From positions 124,001-188,000 of the forward strand of contig SVQA01000001.1 in assembly GCA_015065545.1 (NCBI GenBank): 64,000 nt of DNA. The letters run 5' to 3'. Shown one piece after another: positions 1 through 9,051 of this stretch. The notes below the pieces were generated by a model that ran no database searches, was not told where the DNA came from, and was given only the letters and a program-made list of their open reading frames with translations. Both the position numbers and the translations under genes were made by a program. Origin of the DNA: Oscillospiraceae bacterium (GTDB lineage Bacteria > Bacillota > Clostridia > Oscillospirales > Acutalibacteraceae). Position 1 is the stretch's first letter. The number at the start of each line of letters is the position of its first letter.

Positions 1-204
1 TATTAAGCAAACGATAAGTTGTAGTGTAGCAATGGGACTTAAGACCTTAACTCTAATCTTGTTTGATACAGATTCGTTTGCTTCCATCTCATCCTTATAA
101 TCTTCTTTCATATCCACATTTTCATCAAATGATTTTTTATACATAGGAGATGTAAGAGATGTCCAGTTTTCTTCGCTTATGTTATTGTAAGAGAAATCCT
201 CCAT
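1..204 (-). CDS. N-terminal part of an unidentified membrane protein (runs off window)
   Basis: An ATG at 202-204 (minus strand) opens a frame with no stop to the window edge, giving 68 residues. A Shine-Dalgarno-like GGGTGAT lies just upstream. The first 53 residues are acidic and hydrophilic (many D, E, N, K). A hydrophobic stretch starts near residue 54 and is cut by the window end, so this looks like a single-span or multi-span membrane protein with a cytoplasmic N-terminal tail. It follows the MATE gene by 41 bases with no terminator between, so it is probably in the same transcript. I do not recognise the family. A membrane-anchored envelope protein is possible, but the visible part is too short to say. 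Confidence 0.6.
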   Translation of the reverse strand, partial: MEDFSYNNISEENWTSLTSPMYKKSFDENVDMKEDYKDEMEANESVSNKIRVKVLSPIATLQLIVCLI

Positions 205-245
205 AATATCACCCGATTAAATATATGAAGTAAAATATCAAAAGA

Positions 246-1625
246 TTAGTTAAGCTTAGAAAAATCTTTTTTCTTGAGATCAAAAAAGAATATCAAAGCA
301 AGAATGGTACAAAAGATTTCTGCAATCGGGAACGCAAACCACATAACATCTATGCTGATTTTAGAAAGGACAAAAGCAACAGGTAAAATTAAAACAAGCT
401 GCCTGAGCACTGACATAAGTAAGCTTCGTATTCCTTTGCCTACAGACTGGAACAATGCCGTCATAATAACGCCAATGGAAGCAGGTAAGAAACAAAGACT
501 AATCTTTCTTATAGCATCAACACCAAGCTCTGTAAGCTCAGGTGATGTGTTGAACATCCCAAGAATTGTTCTTGGGAAAACCTGAAAGACTAAGGTACCG
601 ATTCCCATAATAGTCGCAGAAATAAGCAATGCATATTTAAGAGTTGTCATCATTCTCTTTCTGTTTTTTGCACCATAATTATAGCCGATTATAGGTGAAA
701 CTCCCTGATTAAGTCCAAACACAGGCATAAAAACAAAGCTCTGAATCTTATAATAAATACCGAAGATTGTTTGTGCGGCAGAGTTCATAGCATCCGGTGC
801 AGGAGAAACAGAAAGAATAATGTTGATACCTGCAACCAAAACAGAACCTATTGCCTGCATAACAATTCCCGATAAACCAACAACATAAATATCTTTGATT
901 CTTCTGAGTCTCAGCTTAAAGCCCTTGAATGAAAATTTAATATCGAACTTTTTAACAAGAATTGTAATAATAAGAAAAATCATCGCAAACCACTGTCCGA
1001 GAACAGTAGCAACAGCGGCACCCTTTGCACCAAGTTCCGGAAAAGGTCCAACACCGAAGATAAACAAAGGATCAAGAATAATATTACTTATTGCACCGAT
1101 AAGATGAGAAATCATTGGGAAAATCATATTACCTGTTGCCTGAATACACTTTTCAAGCATAACCTGAACAAATGCACCAAGAGAGAAAATGAGCACAACA
1201 GAAATGTAGTCGACTCCATATTCGATAATTCTCGGATTGCTTGAACCTGCCATTAAACTAATGAAGGGACGCGAAAAGAAGATGCCGATAAAGGCAAAAA
1301 TTATCCAAGTAAAAAAAGCCAGTATGATTCCTGTAACCGCAACCTTAGAGGCTTCCCTATGTTCTTTTTCGCCTAATCTTCTTGCAATAAGAGAATTAAC
1401 ACCCACACCTGTTCCGACAATAAATGCTATAAGTAAAAGCTGTAATGGATAAACAAGGGATACAGCCGTCAAAGCCTCACTGTTCTCGCCGTAATTGGCA
1501 AGAAATACACTGTCAACAACATTATATAGAGCCTGAATAATCATAGAAAACATAGCAGGCAGGCTCATACTCATAATAAGAGGAAAAATCTTCTGAGTTC
1601 CCATCTTATTCATTTTAGTATTCAA
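246..1625 (-). CDS. MATE family efflux transporter
   Basis: This 459-residue protein is the usual MATE length (about 450) and has the twelve-helix pattern in two similar halves. The N-terminal PLIMSMSLPAMFSMIIQALYN-like helix 1, followed by a VDSVFL segment, is typical of the NorM/DinF group. MATE proteins export cationic drugs or metabolites using a Na+ or H+ gradient; the substrate cannot be read from sequence. The start is TTG at 1623-1625, chosen because GGGGTG lies 7 bases upstream. An internal ATG at codon 5 is less well spaced. It begins 2 bases after the VanZ-like gene stop, so the two are translationally coupled. Confidence 0.9.
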   Translation of the reverse strand: MNTKMNKMGTQKIFPLIMSMSLPAMFSMIIQALYNVVDSVFLANYGENSEALTAVSLVYPLQLLLIAFIVGTGVGVNSLIARRLGEKEHREASKVAVTGIILAFFTWIIFAFIGIFFSRPFISLMAGSSNPRIIEYGVDYISVVLIFSLGAFVQVMLEKCIQATGNMIFPMISHLIGAISNIILDPLFIFGVGPFPELGAKGAAVATVLGQWFAMIFLIITILVKKFDIKFSFKGFKLRLRRIKDIYVVGLSGIVMQAIGSVLVAGINIILSVSPAPDAMNSAAQTIFGIYYKIQSFVFMPVFGLNQGVSPIIGYNYGAKNRKRMMTTLKYALLISATIMGIGTLVFQVFPRTILGMFNTSPELTELGVDAIRKISLCFLPASIGVIMTALFQSVGKGIRSLLMSVLRQLVLILPVAFVLSKISIDVMWFAFPIAEIFCTILALIFFFDLKKKDFSKLN

Positions 1626-1627
1626 AT

Positions 1628-2101
1628 CTAAGCACCCCTTTTAAATATTCCTTTACTTTTCAAAAAACAAAATATAATAGCTAATACAAAACCAAATGTT
1701 GCACCGCAAATATCGAGCAACATATCCGAAAAACTACAGGCTCGTCCGCTTGAGATAAGCTGAAAGCACTCATCTGATACAGCAACTGCGATATATAGCA
1801 AAGGTGTAAAAATACAAGTTATCAAAGTCTTAGGCTCATATCTGATTAAAGCAGAATGCAAAGCAAAGCCCAGAACAGCAAATTCAAAGAAATGTGCAGA
1901 TTTACGCACAAAATGGCTTGAAAAAGAAAAATCAAAACCAATACTACGGCAAATTAAATTCAAAAATTCAACAATCTTTCCGCTCTCTGCACTTGAAGCT
2001 TTTGCAGGCAACAAGGATTGTAGAAATATAAACAACACCCATACAACAGAAAAGCAAGTCCAGAATATTCTTTTTTTATTAGTACTTTTGTTCACACTCA
2101 T
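1628..2101 (-). CDS. VanZ-like family membrane protein
   Basis: 157 residues with about four hydrophobic helices. The family signature appears in the second half: an S-D-E-x-x-Q segment near residue 112, a G-R pair, then a D and G-A-x-x-G in the last helix (SDECFQLISSGRACSFSD). VanZ-like proteins are small membrane proteins. VanZ itself gives low-level teicoplanin resistance, but most homologues have no known role. ATG start with GGGTGT upstream. First gene after a well-formed promoter at 2125-2153, and coupled to the MATE gene. Confidence 0.85.
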   Translation of the reverse strand: MSVNKSTNKKRIFWTCFSVVWVLFIFLQSLLPAKASSAESGKIVEFLNLICRSIGFDFSFSSHFVRKSAHFFEFAVLGFALHSALIRYEPKTLITCIFTPLLYIAVAVSDECFQLISSGRACSFSDMLLDICGATFGFVLAIIFCFLKSKGIFKRGA

Positions 2102-2124
2102 AATAATACACCCTAATCTTTTAT

Positions 2125-2153
2125 ATTTTATCTAAAAAACAACTAAAAGTCAA
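2125..2153 (-). promoter_or_regulatory. Promoter for VanZ-like/MATE unit
   Basis: On the minus strand, TTGACT (2153-2148), a 17-base spacer and TAAAAT (2130-2125) form a good vegetative promoter 24 bases upstream of the VanZ-like start. It is back to back with the plus-strand promoter at 2162-2190. Confidence 0.7.
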
Positions 2154-2161
2154 TTTTTCTG

Positions 2162-2190
2162 TTGTAAAAAACAAAATATTATTATATAAT
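2162..2190 (+). promoter_or_regulatory. Promoter for COG2426 gene
   Basis: TTGTAA (2162-2167), 17 bases, TATAAT (2185-2190). The -10 is perfect. It lies about 45 bases upstream of the start codon at 2236. Confidence 0.6.
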
Positions 2191-2235
2191 TATTTGTAAT
2201 GTTTTATTATACATATTTATCAATCGGAGGTTACA

Positions 2236-2793
2236 ATGATATCTAAAATTAAAAACATCGCAACCACCATAACAGCAAATGCTGAAGAGCCGGGATTTAT
2301 AGAAAAAATTGTTCATGGCATGACAGATTTTTTTAGTTTTTTTCCACCTACGCTTGTTGTTTTTATTATATCTTTATTTCCAATTCTTGAATGCAGGGGT
2401 GCACTGATTGCCGCAAGCTTATTGGGTGTTAATATGTGGATAGCTGTTCCCATAAGCATCATTGGAAATCTTCTGCCAATCCCATTTATCTTTCTTTTTA
2501 TAGAAAGAATATTTGCTTTTCTTAAAACAAAAACGAAAAGAATCGGAAAGATTATTGTTAAACTGGAAAACAAGGCAATGAGCAAATCCGAGAAAGTAAC
2601 AAAATACAAAAGATTCGGACTTCTTCTCTTCGTTGGAATCCCTCTTCCCGGCACAGGTGCATGGACAGGAGCTTTAATTGCTGTACTTCTTAAGCTTAAC
2701 CTCAAAGACTCTGTTATCAGCATCTTTGTTGGAGTTCTTATGGCAACGGCTATTATGTCTTTAATCTCTTACGGAATTCCTGCACTCTTTTAA
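2236..2793 (+). CDS. COG2426 small multidrug-export-like membrane protein
   Basis: 185 residues. After a 30-residue cytoplasmic lead come three to four hydrophobic segments. Two motifs place it in COG2426: F-P-I-L-E-C-R-G-A near residues 50-58 and the glycine/proline loop GIPLPGTGAWTGA near 135-147. The family is annotated as putative small multidrug export proteins, but the function is unproven; the loop resembles the re-entrant motif of DedA-type transporters (inference). ATG start with GGAGG 5 bases upstream. Confidence 0.8.
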   Translation: MISKIKNIATTITANAEEPGFIEKIVHGMTDFFSFFPPTLVVFIISLFPILECRGALIAASLLGVNMWIAVPISIIGNLLPIPFIFLFIERIFAFLKTKTKRIGKIIVKLENKAMSKSEKVTKYKRFGLLLFVGIPLPGTGAWTGALIAVLLKLNLKDSVISIFVGVLMATAIMSLISYGIPALF

Positions 2794-2806
2794 ATATTGA
2801 AATTAT

Positions 2807-2832
2807 AAGGGCATTCATTATTGATTGCCCTT
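2807..2832 (+). terminator. Weak hairpin after COG2426 gene
   Basis: AAGGGCA (2807-2813) pairs with TGCCCTT (2826-2832), with extra pairing possible in the loop. No U-run follows, so it may be a poor terminator or a processing hairpin ahead of the flavoprotein gene. Confidence 0.35.
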
Positions 2833-2847
2833 AATTAGTAGGTGTTT

Positions 2848-4083
2848 ATGATGTATAAATCAGTAAAGCACTTTGATGTGCTGATTATAGGCGGTGGAGC
2901 GTCAGGCTTGTTCTGTGCGACAATGCTAAAAAAAAATAACCCCACGGTTTCTGTAGCAATAATTGAAAAACAAAAAACTGTCGGAAAAAAACTTCTTGCA
3001 ACAGGAAACGGCAGATGCAACCTTACAAACCTTAACGCATCAATGAATGCATATCACGGTACTTTTAAAAAACACATTGATGATTTATTAGCAGAATTTT
3101 CCCCACAAAAGCTCATAAATATATTTAAGGAATTAGGTCTTCTGACAACGATTGATTCCGAAGGCAGAGTCTATCCCTTATCTAAACATTCATCTTCTGT
3201 TTTGGACATACTTTCACTTGCTTGTAAAACCTATAATGTACAAATATTTACAGAAGCTTTTGTCTCAAAAATAATTAAAAACAGCATTTTTTCTGTTATA
3301 ACCAATGATTGCGAGATTACTTGCGAAAGGCTTATTATTTCCACGGGAAGCAAGGCAACTCCTGAAACAGGAGCAGATGACACAATGCTATCAATACTAC
3401 AAAGCTTAGGTCATACAGCAACTAATCTTTCCCCTGCCCTTTGCCCCGTACCCGTTAACTCTAAAGTGTTGTTTAACCTTAAAGGTATAAGGGTTAACGG
3501 CAAGGCTTCGATATTAAGCGAAGGAATAGTTTTAAAATCAGAATCAGGCGAAATACAATTCACAGATAAAGCTCTGTCAGGTATTTGCTTATTTAACCTC
3601 TCAAGAATCGCAAACACTACTGACTCTGCTTACATCTCTATTGATTTACTGCCTGAAATGACAAAAGATGATGTGTTTGGTATTTTGCAAATAAACAAAA
3701 CCAGACTATCTGATGCATCCTCTGCTGAAGAACTGCTATGCGGAATTTTCCAAAAAAAGCTCTCAAGCACCTTACTCTTAAGTGCAGGAATAAAAAAAGA
3801 TACCGCCTTAAAACATATCGGCAATAAAGAAATAAACAACTTAGCATCAATAATCAAAGATTGGTGTTTCGAAGTGAAAAAATCTGATGATTTCACAAGA
3901 GCTCAGGTTGTGGCAGGTGGAATAATCGCAGATGAAATCAACCATAATACAATGGAAAGTAAAAAAATAAAGAATATGTATCTTATAGGTGAGATTATAG
4001 ACTGCGATGGAGATTGCGGAGGCTTTAACCTGCATTTTGCATTTGCAACAGCCTATAGAGCAGCAAAGAGTATTGCAATATGA
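2848..4083 (+). CDS. HI0933/YhiN family NAD(P)/FAD-dependent flavoprotein
   Basis: About 411 residues, the usual family length. The N-terminal Rossmann dinucleotide motif is GGGASG, directly after the DVLIIG strand. The family block LATGNGRCNLTN follows near residue 50. The C-terminal block has AGGI and then GEIIDCDGDCGGFNLHFAFATA, closing the FAD site. The natural substrate of this family is unknown. Two adjacent ATGs (2848 and 2851) follow the AGGTG at 2840-2844, and a GTG at 2842 sits inside that site, so I reject it. The stop overlaps the next gene by four bases (ATGA). Confidence 0.88.
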   Translation: MMYKSVKHFDVLIIGGGASGLFCATMLKKNNPTVSVAIIEKQKTVGKKLLATGNGRCNLTNLNASMNAYHGTFKKHIDDLLAEFSPQKLINIFKELGLLTTIDSEGRVYPLSKHSSSVLDILSLACKTYNVQIFTEAFVSKIIKNSIFSVITNDCEITCERLIISTGSKATPETGADDTMLSILQSLGHTATNLSPALCPVPVNSKVLFNLKGIRVNGKASILSEGIVLKSESGEIQFTDKALSGICLFNLSRIANTTDSAYISIDLLPEMTKDDVFGILQINKTRLSDASSAEELLCGIFQKKLSSTLLLSAGIKKDTALKHIGNKEINNLASIIKDWCFEVKKSDDFTRAQVVAGGIIADEINHNTMESKKIKNMYLIGEIIDCDGDCGGFNLHFAFATAYRAAKSIAI

Positions 4084-5648
4084 TTACTTTAAAAAACTTA
4101 CGACTTCCTTTAAAATACTCAAAAGAAGAGCTTAAATTTGCTTGCACAAAAGCATTAAGGATTTCTTCAGATGACGTAAAAAGTGTCAGCATTAAAAGAC
4201 TAAGCATTGACGCAAGAAAAAAGAATGATGTACATTACATAGCTACCTTGAATATAGAAATCTCAGGAAATGAAAAGATAATCGTTTCAAAAAACAAAAA
4301 CACAGAGATTACTAACGAAAAAAAGTACACATTCAAAGCTTTAAAAAATCTTGACAAAAGACCTGTTATTATCGGTGCAGGCCCTGCAGGGCTTTTCTGT
4401 GGTCTTATACTTGCCCGTAACGGTGCAAATCCCATTATAATTGAACGAGGCGAATGCATAGAAAACAGAACAAAAACGATCAACTTATTTTGGGAAGCAA
4501 GCATATTCAACAGCAAATCAAACGTTCAGTTTGGTGAAGGCGGTGCAGGTACATTTTCTGATGGTAAGCTGAACACAGGCATTAACGATGTTCGTTCAAG
4601 ATTCATTTTAGAAGAATTTGTAAATCACGGCGGTCCGGAAGAAATTTTAATATCTGCCAAACCTCATATTGGTACAGATGAGCTAAAGGGTACTATAATA
4701 AATATTCGTAAAGAAATTGAAAACTTAGGCGGAACATTTCATTTCAACTCACTTGTAACGGATTTAATTATTAGTGATAATAAAATCAAAGCTGTGTCTT
4801 TTGAACAAAACGGTGTAACCAATACCATAACCACAGATAATGTAGTGCTTGCTATCGGACACAGTGCCAGAGATACATTTGAGATGCTTAAAAACAAGAA
4901 CATTGAAATGCAACAAAAAGCATTTTCAATCGGTGTCAGAGTTGAACATCTGCGCGAAGAAGTGGATGAATGTCAGTATGGCAAAGCAAGACATCTGCTC
5001 CCTGCTGCCGATTATAAGCTTAACACACATTTAAAGAACGGCAGAGGTGTATATAGCTTCTGTATGTGTCCGGGTGGTGTGGTTGTAAATGCTTCAAGCG
5101 AAGATGGAATGCTGTGTGTAAACGGTATGAGCTACCACGCAAGAGACGGCGTAAATTCAAACAGTGCAATTTTAGTAAGTGTTACTCCGGAAGATTACAA
5201 CCAGAACGATGTACTTGACGGCGTGAAGCTACAGAGAATGATTGAGGCAAAAACATACAGTGCAATTGGTAATCACATTGCTCCTGTACAATGTTTAGGC
5301 AATTTTTTAGGTAAAGACTTTACTATTCACAAAAAAATCGAACCAACAGTAAAACCCGGATTTGACTATTATTGCTTAGATAAGATTTTTCCGAATTTTA
5401 TCTCAGACTCTTTAAAAGAAGGATTTTACGATTTAGCAAATAAAATGTACGTATTTAACGATATGGCGGCAGTCCTCACTGCAGCAGAAACAAGAAGCTC
5501 CTCACCTGTTCGCATTATACGAAACGATAATTTACAGTCAAAAAGTTGTACAGGACTATATCCTTGCGGCGAAGGAGCAGGATATGCAGGAGGAATTATG
5601 TCAGCAGCAGTTGACGGAATCAAATGTGCAGAAGCAATACTGTCATAA
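4080..5648 (+). CDS. COG2509 family FAD-dependent dehydrogenase
   Basis: 522 residues. An N-terminal region of about 95 residues precedes the FAD motif GAGPAGLFCG (near 100-109), which is the layout of COG2509 uncharacterised FAD-dependent dehydrogenases. The family block with FGEGGAGTFSDGKL follows near residue 155, and the C-terminal PCGEGAGYAGGI block completes the flavin site. Function unknown. Its ATG overlaps the stop of the HI0933-type gene (ATGA), so the two flavoproteins are co-translated. A strong hairpin terminator follows at once. Confidence 0.88.
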   Translation: MITLKNLRLPLKYSKEELKFACTKALRISSDDVKSVSIKRLSIDARKKNDVHYIATLNIEISGNEKIIVSKNKNTEITNEKKYTFKALKNLDKRPVIIGAGPAGLFCGLILARNGANPIIIERGECIENRTKTINLFWEASIFNSKSNVQFGEGGAGTFSDGKLNTGINDVRSRFILEEFVNHGGPEEILISAKPHIGTDELKGTIINIRKEIENLGGTFHFNSLVTDLIISDNKIKAVSFEQNGVTNTITTDNVVLAIGHSARDTFEMLKNKNIEMQQKAFSIGVRVEHLREEVDECQYGKARHLLPAADYKLNTHLKNGRGVYSFCMCPGGVVVNASSEDGMLCVNGMSYHARDGVNSNSAILVSVTPEDYNQNDVLDGVKLQRMIEAKTYSAIGNHIAPVQCLGNFLGKDFTIHKKIEPTVKPGFDYYCLDKIFPNFISDSLKEGFYDLANKMYVFNDMAAVLTAAETRSSSPVRIIRNDNLQSKSCTGLYPCGEGAGYAGGIMSAAVDGIKCAEAILS

Positions 5649-5652
5649 AATT

Positions 5653-5684
5653 AAGAAGCGACTCATAAGAGCCGCTTCTTTTTT
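5653..5684. terminator. Bidirectional intrinsic terminator
   Basis: AAGAAGCG (5653-5660) and CGCTTCTT (5673-5680) pair, with an inner CTC/GAG helix, and a T-run follows on the plus strand; on the minus strand the hairpin is followed by AATTTTA. It lies between the convergent flavoprotein and cdaR genes and probably serves both. Confidence 0.8.
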
Positions 5685-6954
5685 AATTTATCGGTTGTAT
5701 CGTTTCAACATCAGATGGTCTGTAAACCCAGCAAATACCGATAATCTTTTTATTGATTTTAACAGAAACAGGAACTTCAGCAACTGATATTTCTGAAGAT
5801 ACAACATCAGTAAAATCATAGGTTACAGAAAAGTTATCGTTATCCAGATCACTCAAAGCTGCAGTTGTGCCCACAACAGTCAATTTAACACTTTCAGGTA
5901 AATCATAAGTATCCGCCGAAGATAAACCTATTGTCTCAATATTTGTTGCAGTAAATTGCTTTTTTGATAAAAATGAAAGGTCAAGACTAAATTTAACTTT
6001 TTCAGTATTTGTACAAATCAGACCTTCAGGTAACATATCTTTAACATCTAATTCCAATTCTACAAGTTCATTTTGATATTTAGAGATTGAACCCAAATTA
6101 TACTCAATTTGTTCAATTGCATCCTCACCAAACAGCAACTCCTCGTTTCCGGCAATGCTTAATGTTGCAGGCTCAAAAGAATAGCGATCATGAGGCAAGG
6201 TGAAGCCTTCGTTTTCTGTTTTAAGGGTAATCGGAATTTCATCCTTAACCTTAAAGAACTCGAAGTTCACATCAACAAAGCTCTCGTTACTAAGTTTAAT
6301 AAACTCCGAATGAACATCTTTGCTATCAGGGTCATTGGGATCATCTTTGTCACAAAGATGCACCATTAAAGTTCTTTTGGTAGTGAGGTTTTCCGCTGAA
6401 ACTGAAATTTCATCAGAAACATACGCCGATTTAACCTCTTTAACAAGAGATTGCGGACCTGTAATAGTGATGGTAGCAGGCATATCGTCTTCTACAAAAT
6501 AGCCTTCATCAGGTTCAAAATTCAAAAGTTTATGAACATCAATTGTCTTTGTAACCTCTTTGTCAACCATAACGGTTACTCTCAAAGGGTTAGTGCCATC
6601 AATGGAAAAGCTCATATTACTTTTGGTAGATACATCAATTTGATAAGATTCAGTAGAAGGTCTCGAAACATTAAACAGATCAACTGAAGCCGTAAAGTCA
6701 TCAACAGAAAGAGAATCAACAATAAGCCTTTTACCTGAAACATCAACAGATATATACTCGGGACTAACGCTATAAACTTTAAGCCCTTCTTGTTCGGCAC
6801 TTTCGGACAGTACTGCCTGCAGAGGAACATCAACAATTGTTTTACTTATATTGTCAGAACTGATAATCCAGAAAACAAACGCCAAAACAAAAGACGCTAT
6901 AAGCATTAACTTCTTATTTTCAAGGAGTCGGCTGAAAAATGATTTATTCTTCAT
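5683..6954 (-). CDS. cdaR: YbbR-domain protein, CdaA regulator CdaR
   Basis: 423 residues. A single membrane helix lies near residues 14-33, followed by an extracytoplasmic part built from about four YbbR repeats of about 80 residues. Recurrent V-x-V-x-G-x-x-x-x-V segments are seen, for example ISVDVSGKRLIVDSL and TITGPQSLVKEV. CdaR is a membrane partner that modulates CdaA. The gene overlaps the 3' end of cdaA by 11 bases, the conserved cdaA-cdaR arrangement. glmM, often the third gene of this locus, is not in the window. Confidence 0.9.
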   Translation of the reverse strand: MKNKSFFSRLLENKKLMLIASFVLAFVFWIISSDNISKTIVDVPLQAVLSESAEQEGLKVYSVSPEYISVDVSGKRLIVDSLSVDDFTASVDLFNVSRPSTESYQIDVSTKSNMSFSIDGTNPLRVTVMVDKEVTKTIDVHKLLNFEPDEGYFVEDDMPATITITGPQSLVKEVKSAYVSDEISVSAENLTTKRTLMVHLCDKDDPNDPDSKDVHSEFIKLSNESFVDVNFEFFKVKDEIPITLKTENEGFTLPHDRYSFEPATLSIAGNEELLFGEDAIEQIEYNLGSISKYQNELVELELDVKDMLPEGLICTNTEKVKFSLDLSFLSKKQFTATNIETIGLSSADTYDLPESVKLTVVGTTAALSDLDNDNFSVTYDFTDVVSSEISVAEVPVSVKINKKIIGICWVYRPSDVETIQPIN

Positions 6955-7831
6955 CAGTCTTGTTCTCCTTTCTCTTTTTAAAGCGAGATGTAAGATCTAT
7001 TTTTTCGTTAGTCTCAGGAAGTAAATACTCTTCTAAAACTTCGACAAGAGATTCCCTGTCATAATCTCGGCTTAAAAGACCATTTCTTGCAATTGAAATC
7101 TGACCTGTTTCTTCAGAAACAATTACAACGATTGCATCAGATACCTCGCTTACACCGATGGCTGCACGATGACGGGTTCCGATATCACGTCTGCCATCTT
7201 CTTTGCTGTTAAGAGGAAGAATACAACCTGCAGCAAGAATCTTGCCTGCACGAACAATACATGCACCGTCGTGTAAGGGTGCCTTATTAAAGAAAATATT
7301 TGCAAAAATAGCCGGAGAAGTATCGCAGTTAAGAATAGTACCTGTGGATGCTATATCAGTAAGCTTTGTTTCTTTTTCAAATACAAAAAGTGCGCCTGTT
7401 CTTGTATGGCTGAAAACCATAGCAGAATCTGCTGCATCAGAGATAGCCTTCATCTTTGCATCTCTATCTGCGTTAGACATCAAGCCGCCCTGAAAAATTT
7501 TAAGGTAGTTTTTTGAAAACTTCGATCTACCCAATTGCTCCAAGGCTTTTCTGATTTCAGGCTGAAAAATAATAAATACAAGAATAACCGAAAATTCAAG
7601 GAAAACCTTAAGAATTGAGGTTACCATAGTAAGATTAAGGAAAGTTGCAATTGTATAGAAAACAAGTATTAAAATAATACCTTTAAGAAGCTGTTCTGCT
7701 CTTGTATCTCGAACAAGCTTGAGTGTACTGTAAATAAGCACAGCAACAATTATGATATCCAATATGTCGCCAAATTTTATAGTACTCAGCAATGACATAA
7801 AGTCGTTAAACCATTGATATATATACTGCAT
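6944..7831 (-). CDS. cdaA: Diadenylate cyclase CdaA (c-di-AMP synthase)
   Basis: About 295 residues from the ATG at 7831, which has GGAGG 7 bases upstream; the frame continues further 5' but without a ribosome site. Three N-terminal membrane helices precede the DAC domain. The catalytic DGA motif is at about residues 188-190 (APLHDGA) and RHR at about 220-222. It joins two ATP molecules into cyclic di-AMP, which controls potassium and osmolyte transport and wall homeostasis. It sits 59 bases after the desulfurase gene and overlaps cdaR. Confidence 0.95.
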   Translation of the reverse strand: MQYIYQWFNDFMSLLSTIKFGDILDIIIVAVLIYSTLKLVRDTRAEQLLKGIILILVFYTIATFLNLTMVTSILKVFLEFSVILVFIIFQPEIRKALEQLGRSKFSKNYLKIFQGGLMSNADRDAKMKAISDAADSAMVFSHTRTGALFVFEKETKLTDIASTGTILNCDTSPAIFANIFFNKAPLHDGACIVRAGKILAAGCILPLNSKEDGRRDIGTRHRAAIGVSEVSDAIVVIVSEETGQISIARNGLLSRDYDRESLVEVLEEYLLPETNEKIDLTSRFKKRKENKTDEE

Positions 7832-7890
7832 AAACTTCCTCCGATTTGCATATATATTTAGTTTAACATCATAAACACAATATTGCAATA

Positions 7891-9051
7891 TCAAATGAGG
7901 ATTTTTTTGTTTTTTGTAACATAATATATTGAATTGATTAACATTTTTATATGACTCATATTTGTAAATAATGAAGGACTTACTCTTAGGGTGCCATTTG
8001 CTTCTTTGGCATAATTTTCATGTGCAAGAGGACTGCAATGCAATCCCGCTCTGAGTGATATATTATATTTTGAATCCAAATGAGCTGCCAGTGTGTTACA
8101 ATCAACATCACTTACATTAAAGGATAATATGGGCACATGGTATTGAGATTCAGGTTTGTTGGTATAAATATTTACAGATTCCATATTTGAAAGTTCATCA
8201 TATAAATGAGAAATAAGATTCATTTCGTGTTTTTCTATATTGCTGACTTTGTTTCTATTTACAAAATCAATACTAGCAGAAAGTCCGCAGAAGCCGTGGA
8301 AATTCACCGTACCACTCTCGTATTTATCGGGTAACATCTGCGGTTGATTGTTATCAAGTGATGAACTGCCTGTACCGCCCTCAATAAGCTGCACCGGACA
8401 CTTCTCATTATTTATAATAAGGAAACCTGTTCCCATTGGTCCGTAAAGCCCCTTATGCCCCGGTGCACAAAGATAATCCGCACCGATTTCCTCTATATCT
8501 ATATCACATATACCAATAGTTTGAGCTGTATCAACACAGAACAAAATTCCGTAATAACGACAAAGTGCACCTATCCGTGATATTGGCAGTTTTATTCCGA
8601 AAACATTGGAAGCATGGGTACAAATACAAAGCTTTGTGTTATCTTTTATGCATCTTCTGAATGAATCAACTGTTTTATCATTATCCCCTTCAAACACTTC
8701 TGCAACATCGTAAGTTATTATTCTTTCATCAGCAAGTTTTTTTATAGGTCTTACTACAGAATTATGCTCTAAAGAAGATATGATTACATGATCACCCTTT
8801 TTGAGTGTTCCTTTAATTACAGTATTGAGAGCCATTGTACATGAACTCATAAGGATAACATTTTCCGGTTTATTAAAATTCACAAGCTTACCGATCTTTT
8901 CTCTGCATTTAAATAGTAATTCAGATGCATTTATAGATGCTTTATAGCCTGATCTGCCCGGGTTAGCAGTATGAATAAAAGATTTATTCACGGCATCAAT
9001 AACCATTTTAGGTTTAGGATAAGAGGTAGCTGCATTATCAAGATATATCAT
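7891..9051 (-). CDS. Cysteine desulfurase family aminotransferase (class V)
   Basis: 386 residues. MIYLDNAATSYPKP at the N-terminus, the PLP-lysine motif APGHKGLYGP near residue 200, and a C-terminal active-site cysteine in RAGLHCSPLAH are all present. This matches the TIGR01977 subgroup (EF_2568-like desulfurases) rather than housekeeping IscS/NifS. It would release sulfur (or selenium) from cysteine as an enzyme-bound persulfide. It is coupled by ATGA overlap to a DUF3343 gene, a pairing that suggests DUF3343 is its sulfur or selenium acceptor (inference). No iscU is adjacent. Confidence 0.88.
   Translation of the reverse strand: MIYLDNAATSYPKPKMVIDAVNKSFIHTANPGRSGYKASINASELLFKCREKIGKLVNFNKPENVILMSSCTMALNTVIKGTLKKGDHVIISSLEHNSVVRPIKKLADERIITYDVAEVFEGDNDKTVDSFRRCIKDNTKLCICTHASNVFGIKLPISRIGALCRYYGILFCVDTAQTIGICDIDIEEIGADYLCAPGHKGLYGPMGTGFLIINNEKCPVQLIEGGTGSSSLDNNQPQMLPDKYESGTVNFHGFCGLSASIDFVNRNKVSNIEKHEMNLISHLYDELSNMESVNIYTNKPESQYHVPILSFNVSDVDCNTLAAHLDSKYNISLRAGLHCSPLAHENYAKEANGTLRVSPSLFTNMSHIKMLINSIYYVTKNKKILI

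Noticed and set aside
6944..6954. Frameshift between cdaA and cdaR
   Set aside because: Both proteins are full length. The 11-base overlap is normal coupling.
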